Source: Cristatella mucedo
Lineage: Eukaryota; Bryozoa; Phylactolaemata; Cristatellidae
Direction of reading: 5' to 3'
DNA: 64,000 nt
Assembly (NCBI GenBank): GCA_009760855.2
Contig: WPIO01000031.1
Location: 827,001 to 891,000, forward strand
The notes under the pieces were generated by a model. The model ran no database searches, was not told the DNA's origin, and was given only the letters and a program-made list of their open reading frames with translations. This document shows positions 1 through 10,811 of this stretch, one piece after another. The translations under genes were made by a program, and so were the position numbers. Within the stretch, counting starts at the first letter, position 1, and each line of letters begins with the position of its first letter.

Positions 1-592
1 GTCATATTATTCAACTTCTCGCCGACCTGCACTGGCTACCACTCAAGCAACGGATTGACTTCAAGGTTTTGTCACTCATTTTTGGGTCCCTTCATTCTAT
101 GGCTCCAGCCTATCTCTCAGATATACTACCCCATCAGGCCAAGCATCGTACCACCCGCTTTTCGGAATCCAACAGTTTACAAATACCTCATACAAATCTC
201 AAATCCTTTGGAGACCGTGCATTTAGTTCGTATGCTCCCAAAGCCTGGAACTCCCTCCCGACTTGTGTCAGAACATCCCCTGACCTGACAACATTTAAAA
301 GAAACTTAAAAACACATCTATTTAGCACAGCATTTAGTGGGTCCCTGTGATTCATCCTTCTTGTGCTTATTCGTGCTGACACTGTGCATGCTGCCACTAA
401 CCACATTTGCATGCTGACCCTGTGCATGTCACCCCTAACCATAATATTCATTTTGTTTGTTTTTCAAGCATGATTTTACGTACCATTCAATTGCATTTCC
501 CTTTGCAGGAAATGTAAAGCGCCTAGAAAGAGATTAAGTTCTCTGAGGGCGCTTTATCAAGTGCATTATTGTTATTATTATTATTATTATTA
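1..592 (+). mobile_element. L2-like LINE, 3' end fragment
   Basis: The C-terminal part of a LINE reverse-transcriptase protein can be read with breaks. It carries the tail motif seen in L2/CR1-type elements (HWLP-like start, then a [17 protein letters not shown]-like block near 205-260). It is followed by the family's 3' end: a stem-like stretch (GCGCCTAGAAAGAGATTAAG, then a GCGC partner) and an ATT microsatellite at about 567-592. The same tail recurs more than ten times in the window. The copy is truncated at the window edge and is not intact. Confidence 0.8.
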
Positions 593-1167
593 AAGCGAGG
601 CACCAGCATCGCAATGCCAACAGACAGAACCAATTATATTAATTATAGATGAGGCGATAGATAGATACAGGGTCTGAGGCGATATGGGGTAGGACTACCA
701 TCTTAGACAGTTTCAATTTTAATAAGGAAGTATGGCAAGGGCAGATCTTAGTGAAGTGCTTGACGAACTACATACTAGTGGAACGTAGACTGAATAACAA
801 ATCCACCAATGCAGGGAGATTCTACACAGACTAGTCACGTTCCGGAGTATTGGGATTCGGGATTTTCGGAGAAATAGGGCTGCGTCTTTGGCACGGATAT
901 CTAATTCACGATGGTCCATTGATAAACGACAGCAGCTGAGGATGCTTAGGGTCTACCCTCAAGATGGTTGAACACTGCATTCATGAACACAGCTCGTGCG
1001 TGGTTGTTAAATGTGACTAAGATCTGGTTTGGTCAGCACGCTTGGGTCAGCGTGTTACAACACACAAGAAGACATCAACCACCAACACTTATTCCGACCG
1101 CTAGCTAATAAAATGCATTGAATCATGCACAGTTGAGCACGCAAGGCAAATCGGAACAAATACGTAC

Positions 1168-1650
1168 CAGCTTCTTTAAGAGCAACTCAAAAAGTCCAAC
1201 TCCACTTATTTCAGCTAGTTTCTGAAACCCCATAAAGTACTCTTTAATCACTGCCCTGTCCTTGTGTGAAGTTCCATTAAAAGAAGGACCATGGTCATTT
1301 ACTTGTAGTGGCTGACATCCGGCGTGCAATTCAGGGTATTGTCGTAGTATTTCTGTATTAGTAATATCTCCCAAAGTACGATTAGAAATTATTGTTATCA
1401 ATTAATTTTGTTTCTGCATTACGAATGCGACCCAAAAATTCGGCCATTGTAAGATCGAACGTAGTATGTAACCGAACTTCACAAAGAAACATTCCATTTC
1501 CACGAACACAGAGCGTATCGGAATTATTGCGAGAGGCCGTATTCCTCACTGTTAGATACGATTGCCACGCTCCATTCAAACTCGGCGTGGTAATGAGCCG
1601 TCTTTTTCTAGTAAAGCTCGCGTCTATTTGTAAAGATTTGAGCCGGTTTT
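1168..1650 (-). pseudogene. Broken or unrecognised coding region (two adjoining frames)
   Basis: On the minus strand one open frame runs from about 1650 to 1382. A second frame continues from about 1401 to a consensus-like donor (CTG then GTACGT, exon edge at 1168). The two overlap by about 20 bases in different frames, so a single exon would need a frameshift near 1385-1400, in an AT-rich run. A third open stretch lies just upstream at about 1680-1780. The composition looks protein-like (mixed hydrophobic and charged residues, an LFELLLKKL helix at the end), but I recognise no family. It may be a decayed gene, an assembly indel in a real exon, or an old element. Confidence 0.3.
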
Positions 1651-1864
1651 AAGACGTCATCCTAGCTCCGTCTAGTTCAGCAGGTGCTTTAAGTGGTTTC
1701 TTGACTGTTTTCGCTCCTCCAAAGTCTTATTTAAGTATTGCCAACTGCTGAAGCCCTCGACGTTAGTCTTATTTTTATTCAACCAAATAACGCAACATAA
1801 TCAGCATACGGCATTCTGACTGTTCGGAATACATAAGGAGCCACGTTCTGAGCATCATTTCTCC

Positions 1865-1990
1865 ATTTGTCAGCGTCTTTGATTTTACTCACCATTCAAT
1901 TTCATTTTCCTTTGCAGCAAATGTAAAGCGCCTACAGAGAGATTAAGTTCTCTAAGGCGCTTTATCAAGTGCATTATTATTATTATTATG
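1865..1990 (+). mobile_element. L2-like LINE 3' tail
   Basis: This holds only the terminal part of the LINE: the ACCATTCAAT...TTTGCAGCAAATGTAAAGCG segment, the AGAGATTAAGTTCTCT hairpin and an ATT run. It matches the ends at 480-592 and 5880-5985. Confidence 0.75.
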
Positions 1991-2199
1991 TCTTGGTATA
2001 GGCGTCCGGATTGAATCTGCGGTTTCCTTTAAATTTGGGAGATTTTAAATCTTTTACTTAGACAACTTTAAGTTTCACGATATCAAGATGTAAACTAACT
2101 GAAATTCTACTGGCATGACTTGGGCTCCTTGGAACGTACCGTCAAAAACAGGTGAGCTTGCTGATAGCAATCGCCATCTCAGCCCTGCAACATCACTAC

Positions 2200-2452
2200 C
2201 ATTGGAATACGCTGTGACATGTTGAGAATTTTCTTCGCATTCGCCCAATTCTTGCTGCGTATTGCTTCCATCATTGTCTCCTTCAGTCTTTTCTTCGGCT
2301 TGTGTCGCACTAGAATCCGACTCCGATGGTACTTACGTGGATGGTAGCGTAATCGATCCATTGCTTCCGCATGCGCTAGCTCTCGCATGCTACTTTGCCT
2401 CAATTTTTGCTTTTGTGCACCGGATTCATGTTTTCGGAACGACATTTCAGAT
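2200..2452 (-). CDS. Candidate first coding exon of an unrecognised gene
   Basis: A minus-strand exon is suggested by an acceptor (TTTCAG, exon from 2452), an ATG at 2445-2443 and 82 open codons ending at a possible donor (ATG then GTAGTG, exon edge 2200). The peptide is very basic and helical, with Arg/Lys/His clusters around residues 31-56 and an amphipathic stretch (residues 57-76, including WANAKKIL). I recognise no family. The broken frames at 1168-1650 lie downstream on the same strand and could be its continuation; an L2 tail sits between them at 1865-1990. The donor is weak, and the frame stays open slightly past it. Confidence 0.3.
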
Positions 2453-3424
2453 CTGAAATGTGCAACGAACAAACTATTAATTTTTTTCAAATATTGACTC
2501 ATTTATAAATATTTTAAATGTCCAGAGACTGTCAAAATGGTCAAATATTTCGCTATTTAATAAAACTTATAATAATTTCTATTACATCTCCTCCAAGTCA
2601 CAACTTTTGTCCCGATAACCGAGGCCACCTGCAGTCGCAGGACGCGACGCCACTGGTTATGGCAGGACTAAGTATGTGAAGAGCACTGAGGGCCTTCTGG
2701 AGACAAACTCTTTTTACTAGACTAGACTTGATTGATATTACTTAGATCGGGACCGTCGTAGGTCGATTTGGCTTCCATCACTCACTACCTGCTATTCAAG
2801 GAGCTACTTCAACCATTACTTGTCACACGTCTGCAAGGTCTTCTACCATGAGCCGCGAATGTGAATGTTGGCTAATTTGGAACCGGAAACCGCTTACGAA
2901 ATAGCCGTGAGAAGAATAGGCTCACGAGCAGTGCGATATTTAATTATAAAGTGAGGTTTATGCTAAACTCATTATCAAACTAGTATATACAGCTTGAACT
3001 GACCTGAGTACTACTATTGAGGGCCGGTCTGCCAGTAGGTTAATCATAACGAACACCGGCATGTTTTTAGACACTATATCCAACCATTTTGAAAATCAAT
3101 TCCCAAGCCCACGCGTTGTTTCTGCAACCCCCTCCGACGTAAATCACCATGGCAGCAGCAGCAGAATCTTTGAACGCCAAGGCCACCTGGTGGTACGGCT
3201 TGAGTGCTATGGACAAAGCACGGCTGGTTGAAGCTGTAGGGCATCCCTCGAATGCTTCGGCCTCTTTGTCCTCTTCTTAATCCCTAGCAGCCGACGGGAT
3301 TCGTGTTTTGCCTGGAGGGGGCACTGGCAGCTGCGGCCTCCTGGCCTAGCCAGATCAGCCAGTTGGCCTCCATGACGGGGAGCAGAGCATCGACGTACTG
3401 CCAGCTGAGGCCTGCACTGCCTGC

Positions 3425-5985
3425 AAAGAAGCTGAAAGAAGCTTCTTTGTCGACAAGATGGACAATATCAGGGATACTACATCCCTAGGGTGGCAGCACC
3501 ACCCCCCTGGAATCCTGTCTCTTTATTCCGTTCAGCACCTCAACGTCTACATTCGAGGAGGCTACAAGACGTCATCCTGAAGTTCATATCCCAATCAAAA
3601 AAGACAACTAGTCCTCAAGACCCTGTCGTTTGGTCGCACAGCAGAGAGCCAGCCGATGCCCAGCACCGACAGTTTATTACCACGCACGGAGCTGAAGAGC
3701 GCACGGCTCCCCTCGGCCCCTACTCTCGCTCGACTCTCTCCTCGACCCTGGCTGTCCCTTGGCCGACCCCGATGGTGAATCCACCATCTGTTCACCAGCC
3801 GGTTATCGGCCCGTGTCAACGCCTCATTAGAAGCTGACCACAGCTGTGCACAGGCCCCTCTCGGGGATGCTCCCACCAGCTGTTGAGGAAAGGATCGGTA
3901 CCAGCCTGCATGCAATCGAACTACAGACCCTATTCCCACAGTCCTGCTTCTATGATGCATACATCTGCGGCTGCCATTAATGTAATGTAATGTATCTCCG
4001 GCTGTAACTCCACAAAGACTATGTGGGTGTTACACAGGAGAGTTTTGTATAGCGCACTCACAGCCTAAGCGGCTTTCGGTACGCATTCGATAGCCAACAG
4101 ACTTCGTCTCACGCAACAAAGAGAAAGAGGGAAGCTTAGCAGCGTCAGGAGAGCATTTGAAGTGTGATTAGCATGAAAGTAGCAGCACAGGACCGCTGGA
4201 AAGGATGAGCCATAGTCGGCAGCAGAAGAGTATTTGTTGATTCGTAAGAATTGTGGAAGCGAGTTCCTCAGTCTAGGACCTGCAGAGCCAAAGCTTCTGT
4301 AACTCATAAAATCTTAAATGTGTCTCCGGTAATGCCCCAGCACCTTCCAAAAAGGCTGTAATTAGGCCACTACTCAAGAAAGCAACACTGGACCAAGAGA
4401 ACTTACGCAACTTCCGCCCAGTCTCCCTTCTACCGTTCCTATCAAAGACACTGGAACTAGTCGCGGCAGACCAGCTGAACTCACATAACGAAACTTCACA
4501 CTTATCTAGCAAGTTCCAGCCTTTAGTTTTAGAGCTAATGACTTCCCACAGGAGTCAGCATTCCTTCGAGTGTATCAAAACCTACTTAGGAATGCAGACT
4601 TGGGTAGTCTCTCTGCTTGTTTTGCTCAATCTTTTCGGCAGCTGTTGATGCTATCGATCGCCAAGTCCTTCTCGTATGCTATTTATCTCGCCTGGGCATC
4701 ACTGGCACTGCTCTGCAATGGTTCAGATCCTATCTGAGTGGTAGACTCCAGAGTATTGATGTGAATGGACAAAGATCATCTGAGGAGCCTCTGAAATATG
4801 GAGTACCTCAGGACTCCGTGCTTGGTCCCATTCTTTTCACGGTTTATACTTTCCCTCTTGACGATGTGATTGCCAGGCATAACCTAGGTTTTCACTTCTA
4901 TGTAGATGACACTCAGTTGTACCTTAGCTTTGATCTCTTTTAGCTATCCAGCATGTTGAATTCTCCCAATTACCTTGCTGCATGCATAGATGACATCCAC
5001 ACATGGATGGAAGCTATCGTAAAATAAATATTAATAAAAGTTATGGGCAAATTAAGCGTGATTCAGAAATTGGAAAACCTACTGCTCAAAATTGGTTGAG
5101 CCAGCATATCCACTGTTGAATCTACATGAAATTGGGTTTCAAAGTTTTGTTTCAAAATGATCTTTAATTGGACGGCAACATCAGCAATACAGTCAAATCT
5201 GCCTACATTCAGCTACACAACATTGCTAAAATTCGGGCCTGTTTAGACAAGGATACCACATCTAAATTAGTCCATGCATTAGTGACATCTCGTCTCAACT
5301 TCTGTAACTCACTGCTTGCTGGTCTACCGGCATGTGCAATCAGGCACTTACAGCTGATGAAAAACTCTGCAGCTAGACTTAGCTGTCGTGAGCGTCGCAG
5401 TTGCCACATCACGCTAACATTTCGCCGACCTGCAGTGGCTCCCAGTCAAGCAACATATCGACTTCAAAGTTTTGTCTGTTGTCACACTTTTAGGTTCCGT
5501 GTATCTTTTGCTCAATCCTTCCTACCAGATCTTTTCCCCCATCAAGCTAAGCATCGTGCCACCTGCTTTTCTGGGTAGAATCGTTTTGCTACATCCCGCA
5601 CGAACATCAAATCTTTTTGAGACCGTGCCTTTAGTTCGTATGCGCCAAAAGCCAGGAACTCACTTCCCGTTAGCATCACGGCACTCCCTGACTTTACCAC
5701 ATTTCAAAAGAAGCTAGACGCATTATTTATCATTTCATTTGGTGGGTCCATGTGATACATCCTTTTTGTGCTTATGCATGGTGACACTGTTCATGCTGCC
5801 ACTAACCATATTTGCATGTTTGCCCTGTGCTTGTCACCTCTAACCAAGAAATGCTTGTTGATATTGAGCAAGCTACTATTAACCATTCAATCATGCTTCC
5901 TTTGCAGCAAATGTAAAATGCTCAGAATGAGATCAAAAGTTCTCTAAGGGCACTACACACGTGTATTCTTATTATTATTACCTAG
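3425..5985 (+). mobile_element. L2-like LINE, long degenerate copy with RT domain
   Basis: From about 3425 the sequence matches the region at 12740-12990 (a FVDKMDNIRD-like linker before reverse transcriptase). RT begins near 4325 with the [20 protein letters not shown]-like block. It continues through QDSVLGPILF at about 4810-4840 and the active-site box YVDD at about 4898-4910, where the family usually has YADD. It ends with the C-terminal GDR-like block (about 5615) and the L2-type 3' tail. Several frameshifts and stops break the frame, so it is dead. A different repeat is inserted at about 3980-4290 in opposite orientation. The clade assignment rests on motif style only. Confidence 0.8.
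3980..4290 (-). mobile_element. Interspersed repeat with ATTAC tail, copy 1
   Basis: This segment is the reverse complement of 47440-47670. Both share about 220 alignable bases and a tail of tandem ATTAC (TAATG on this strand). It interrupts the LINE at 3425-5985, so it is younger than that LINE. It has no coding capacity, and I cannot name the family. Confidence 0.65.
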
Positions 5986-5989
5986 TAAG

Positions 5990-6575
5990 GCTGCATAGGT
6001 GGACTTGCAGCCCAGGGGTGCCCTGAGAGATTCAGGGTGCAGGACGTAGACCTGATAGTTTTGACGCCGGGGCTCTGCTCGAGCTGTTCGCTAATACAGT
6101 GAGTTATTTGCGGTTTTATTATAGTAACTTCAAGCTATTTCGGCAGTTAAGAATGATTTGCAAACTGTGCTATAACGTTCAAAAGCGACTGTCGAGTTAA
6201 AATTCTTTTATTGTCATGAAATCTGGCTATTAGACTAATGCCGTCTGATAAGTGTCGTCATGATTAGCTAACAAGTCATTTGGATAACCTCAAAATGCAG
6301 GACAACGTCATGGTGCTCAGATTACCTTCCAGGCACTGCAGTGGTCAGCTCACACTGTACAATGCCACGGAATGAATGTACAAGCAATGAAATAATAAGT
6401 CACCTTCAATGCTCAGCCGTCGAGAAGGAGAGGTGCACTCGGAGTCTCTGAGAGTGGCACTAAACTAGTGGTGGCTCCTCAAATGAGTGCCTAGTTCATT
6501 GGAAACTAAGAAGGCACATTGCCATCTAAATTGCAGCGACCTCTTCCTCATCGTGCCCTTTTCAAAATACTATCA
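5990..6575. other. 3' flank of the alpha-galactosidase gene, no gene seen
   Basis: No coding region or repeat is recognised here. Two minus-strand AATAAA hexamers (6207-6212 and 6115-6120) lie 370-470 bases past the alpha-galactosidase stop and are candidate poly(A) signals. Confidence 0.4.
6207..6212 (-). promoter_or_regulatory. Candidate poly(A) signal of alpha-galactosidase
   Basis: AATAAA on the minus strand, about 370 bases after the stop codon at 6582. A second one is at 6115-6120. The choice between them is not supported by any other signal. Confidence 0.35.
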
Positions 6576-6581
6576 TTGCTG

Positions 6582-6842
6582 TCAAGCAGCCGGGTCACAC
6601 GTCAGCAACACCGTGCTACCCGACGGGTTCACACTGACATATACGGTGCTGTTGGGCTGGAAACCTCCGAACAATGCACCGGAAAACGTCTCGATGCACA
6701 GGTAGTTGTCGGCTGCCGACAGGCCGAGGCTACCAAAGATCGCCTTGAATCGCAAAGGTGTGCCAGCAGTGTCCTGGTTAAGTATGGCGATAGCCCCTCG
6801 ACCGCCCTTGAGTGGCTTGAAGAACGCCTCCATACCGTTATA
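6582..6842 (-). CDS. GLA: Alpha-galactosidase coding exon 7 (C-terminal beta domain)
   Basis: The acceptor CGTTCCAG before 6842 is the first AG after a CT-rich tract at about 6900-6913, and it keeps phase 0. The exon encodes residues 322-407 and the stop: the EAFFKPL strand and a [13 protein letters not shown]-terminal block that fits the family's beta domain. Confidence 0.78.
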   Translation of the reverse strand, partial: YNGMEAFFKPLKGGRGAIAILNQDTAGTPLRFKAIFGSLGLSAADNYLCIETFSGALFGGFQPNSTVYVSVNPSGSTVLLTCDPAA

Positions 6843-9122
6843 CTGGAACGCACAGATGCGCGCCGTGAAGCAGGAGCATCCAAAGGATGGTGCCGCCGCC
6901 GAGAGAGAGAGAGAGCACCGACCACTGCATGCAGTGATCGGTGACGCTAGTGGCGATGGCTTATCAATTGATGGCAGCAAGCCATCTGCATCTGCATGCT
7001 GCCCATACTTGGCACTTCAGCATGGAATATCCCCCCTGTGTGTGCAACCGGGCTGCTACCACGTCAGACTAGCTGTCGTGCTGCTAATTACAGATGAACA
7101 CTAGTTCGTTAGGAAAGAATGACAAATGTGTTCACCTACATACCACTCTTGGAATAATAATACTAACGATAATTACTAGTATAATTACAATAAACTTGCA
7201 CAGCACCTTAGGAAAACTAAATGCCTTTCTATACACCTATAAGCCTGAAAGGACTTACACAAATTAGTTAGCTAGAAAATGCACAATTTCAACACGCACA
7301 AGCCCACACAGTGGCGGAAGTCCACTGACACTGACACAGGACAGGCACATCCAGCTGGCACCGCAGCACTGTCTTCCACTCTGCCAGCACAGTTATGAAG
7401 AATGACAAGTGTACCCACCAAGGATTTATATAATAATTATAATTTTAACTAGTATTCTCATGATAAATTAGCACTGCATTCCTAGAGAACTAAATCTCTT
7501 TCTAGACCAACGGCTCTCAACCCATGGGTCAGGAACCCTTTGGGGGTTGAACGAGCCTTTCACAGGGGTCGCCTAAGACCATCGAAAAACATGCATTTCC
7601 ACATTTCACACACAATAATTTTATGCTTGGGGGTCACCACAACATAAGGAACTGTATTAAAGGTTAGCAGCATTAGGAAGGTTGAGAACCACTATTCTAG
7701 ACACTTGACATATGCTGGAAAGAAAGCACGCTAATCATAACACGCACAAGCATATAAAGGATATTTTACACATGTGCTGACTCGAAGTACATACAGCAGT
7801 ACAGCGCAGTTACCGTATAAACCCGGCGGCCTTGTATGCCAAGCGGGTCTTGGTTTATGGCGATTACATTCTTGTTCAGGAGAATGTCTCGTGACACCGG
7901 ATCGATGTTCCGAAGATCAGTCGAAATAATTAGTGGTGAAGCAAATATGGCCCACAAGGCCATCTGTGTTCGCTGCTGCTCGTAGCTCAGTCCAAAGTCG
8001 CCGATCACTAGCTGTAAGAAAATCACACAAGAGAGATTCGCGTGGCTGACGACAGTGGCAGCAGATTCACGAGTCTATGACCCAGTTGTCCTAGCCTGCT
8101 GCACAGCAATTTGACACGCAATGCTTCAAAAAATCCGATTACGCGAATTTATAGATTGCCAAGAGTAGGTGCAAACAGATCACCCGGTGCTCTGCCGTGG
8201 TAGACAGGTATCGGGCAATGATCCGAGAAGGTGGGGCAAGCGCTCTACGGCAGCTGGAGACACATCGGCACTCCAAAGAAAGGAAAGATGTACCAAGATG
8301 CCAGAAATTACGATAAGAAGTTACTTAAGTAGAGTCTCTCTGCTAGGTAGGCTGAAAATTGCATTTTACGCTATCGATCACCAAGTCCATTTTTGAGGGC
8401 CTGTCATCTCGTTTGTTCATCACTGTCACTGCACTGCAATGGTTTGGGTCCAACCTCAGAGGGAGATTTCAGAGAAACAATATCAATGGCTAACGGTCAC
8501 CAAGTGACTCTTTGAAGTATGACATGCCGTGATCCATTTTAGGTCAACTTCTCCCACAATTAAGAATTCTTTCGTGTTAATGCAATCGCAAAGTACAATC
8601 AATGCCTTCATTTCTATTCAGATGACAATCAGCTGCCCTTGTGCAGTGATCCTTCCCTGTCTTCCGGGATACTCTAACTGTCTCATGTCTGCTGTGTTGC
8701 AGCATGTATTACAGACATTGGGGTTTAGATGGCAGCAAATAGAAGGGCAATAAAACCAACCCACTAACTTTGAGCAAATCAAGAAATGAGAAATTGAAAA
8801 GCCTCACCCTTCAGGTCGGCTCGGCTTTACTCCCAACATATGTACAGTGCCTAGAGAAAGATTTTGTTCTCTTGGGGCGCTAAATTAATATACACAGGCA
8901 TTCAGGAATACACTCGGACGACAATGGGAAAAGGATATTATATATACACGATCGTAGGAAATGGTATGCACACCATGAGTCGGCTAAGAATGCACCCAGG
9001 CATCTCAATAATGCTCACATACCCAAATGTGTTACTAGGGTGGTCAAAGTGCCTAACACACAGACACATACACACAATCACACATGCACAGACACGTGAA
9101 CATCCGCACAGACACAGACACA

Positions 9123-9175
<53 letters not shown>

Positions 9176-10738
9176 AAAGGCATGCTCACACAAACTCACA
9201 CACTGTGATGACAATTCAGAGGTTTTTGGATTTTAGGAACAGTTCATATAGCCAAACGCAATATAAGAGAGGCAGTGGTGAACAAAAAACCGTGCACAAA
9301 CACATACACGAGCACACATGGATACACAAGTACTTAATCGTATACCCAGCCATGTAGTTGAACAGTCCCTCGGATTTCATAGCACACAATAACTCAAAGA
9401 ATCATTTTAGTGCAAGAAAGAAGCAGGAATGCATCATGCCATCATTGGGAGTCGACCCTAGGAAAACCGCCAGGAGACAGGTGTCTGAGGAAAAGCAATC
9501 GAGAATGGCTCATTGTTTTAGGCCCAAAGAGTACTGCCTTATTCAATACTCGAGCTCATCATTATTATAGGCAATGCCCGAGGTATGCCAGACTTTCAGT
9601 CATCGTAAAACAGCTATTGTCGTTGTTCAGAACTTGTCAAAATAAACGATACTGGCTCTGAAGCTACAGAGGGCCACCATGACCCCAAAGCTTGTTTTCA
9701 AGCTTATGTAAACAGTTCAGAAAGAGATTTAGAACTCTCAAGGTGCAATATTATTATTATTATTATTATCAAAGCTGCCCAGAGGCAGAGGTGGCGACCT
9801 CGGAAGCGGCAGCAGCAGCAGCAGGTCTTACCATGTCTGGATCGTTGAACGATCCCGGGGCAGCAACTGCAGAGAAGTTCAGCTGATCATCCCCGTAATA
9901 CTTAATGATGCTAGAGACACTGTCCCACTGATCGTCGACATCGTGGTAGTTTCGGAAAATGTTGCAGTACTGAGCTATGGCAGTGTAGTTGGGCTGCATA
10001 ACAAAGAGTTCACAAAAAGAATGGTACCTAATGTACATCAATGACGAGAAGGCATAATCCACAAGTAACTAACTCCTAACCTCCAAAAGCAGGATGCAGC
10101 AGCAGGCCAGAAGAAGTCATGAGCTAGACTATATGAATTGCCTTGGATAGCGCAGTTCTACCGCCCGTCCACAAGAAAAGGTGCACCCACATGCCACTGC
10201 TGGGTCTCCCCCCCCACTGCCAATTGACTGCTTGCACGAGGCTATGAGCTGGAATGATAAACACGATCACTTACCATAGGAGGCTCTGCACACAATGAAC
10301 ACACATAAGAATATCACTTTCCAGTGGACGGTTGAGTTTCATCAGGTGCACTATCTATATTTAATGCAGCATTTGTGAAGAGGCATGCACAGCCCCAGTA
10401 ATCAGAGAGCTACTCATGTCTGCCTATTCTGCTCATTGTGCAGACTGAACGATGCAAAGCTTCGTTGAAAATATGCTGGGCACATAACCTGATGCGGCTG
10501 TAGTGTCAGAAACAGTTTCACATCAATCAGAGCTTGGTAACTCACAATGCAAACAAGTGGAGCGGAATATGTGTCCTCCACAGCCAGGAACTGCCAGAGT
10601 CAGTGCCTTATGAAGGAGACTATCACGAGACGATTGAGGGCACGACATCTTGCACCGGCGACTCTCAGCCACAAAATGGATGAAATAATAGGGCCCCAAA
10701 TTTCTGACAGCGCGCCCCAGTGGCAAGACATACACGGG

Positions 10739-10811
<73 letters not shown>

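Noticed and set aside
6519-6944. Long plus-strand frames over 6.5-7.1 kb
   Set aside because: They are antisense to alpha-galactosidase exon 7 and its intron; the minus-strand reading matches a known protein.
8864-9208. Frames rich in His/Thr or Cys/Val around 9.1, 10.7 and 51.8 kb
   Set aside because: They are translations of CA microsatellites.
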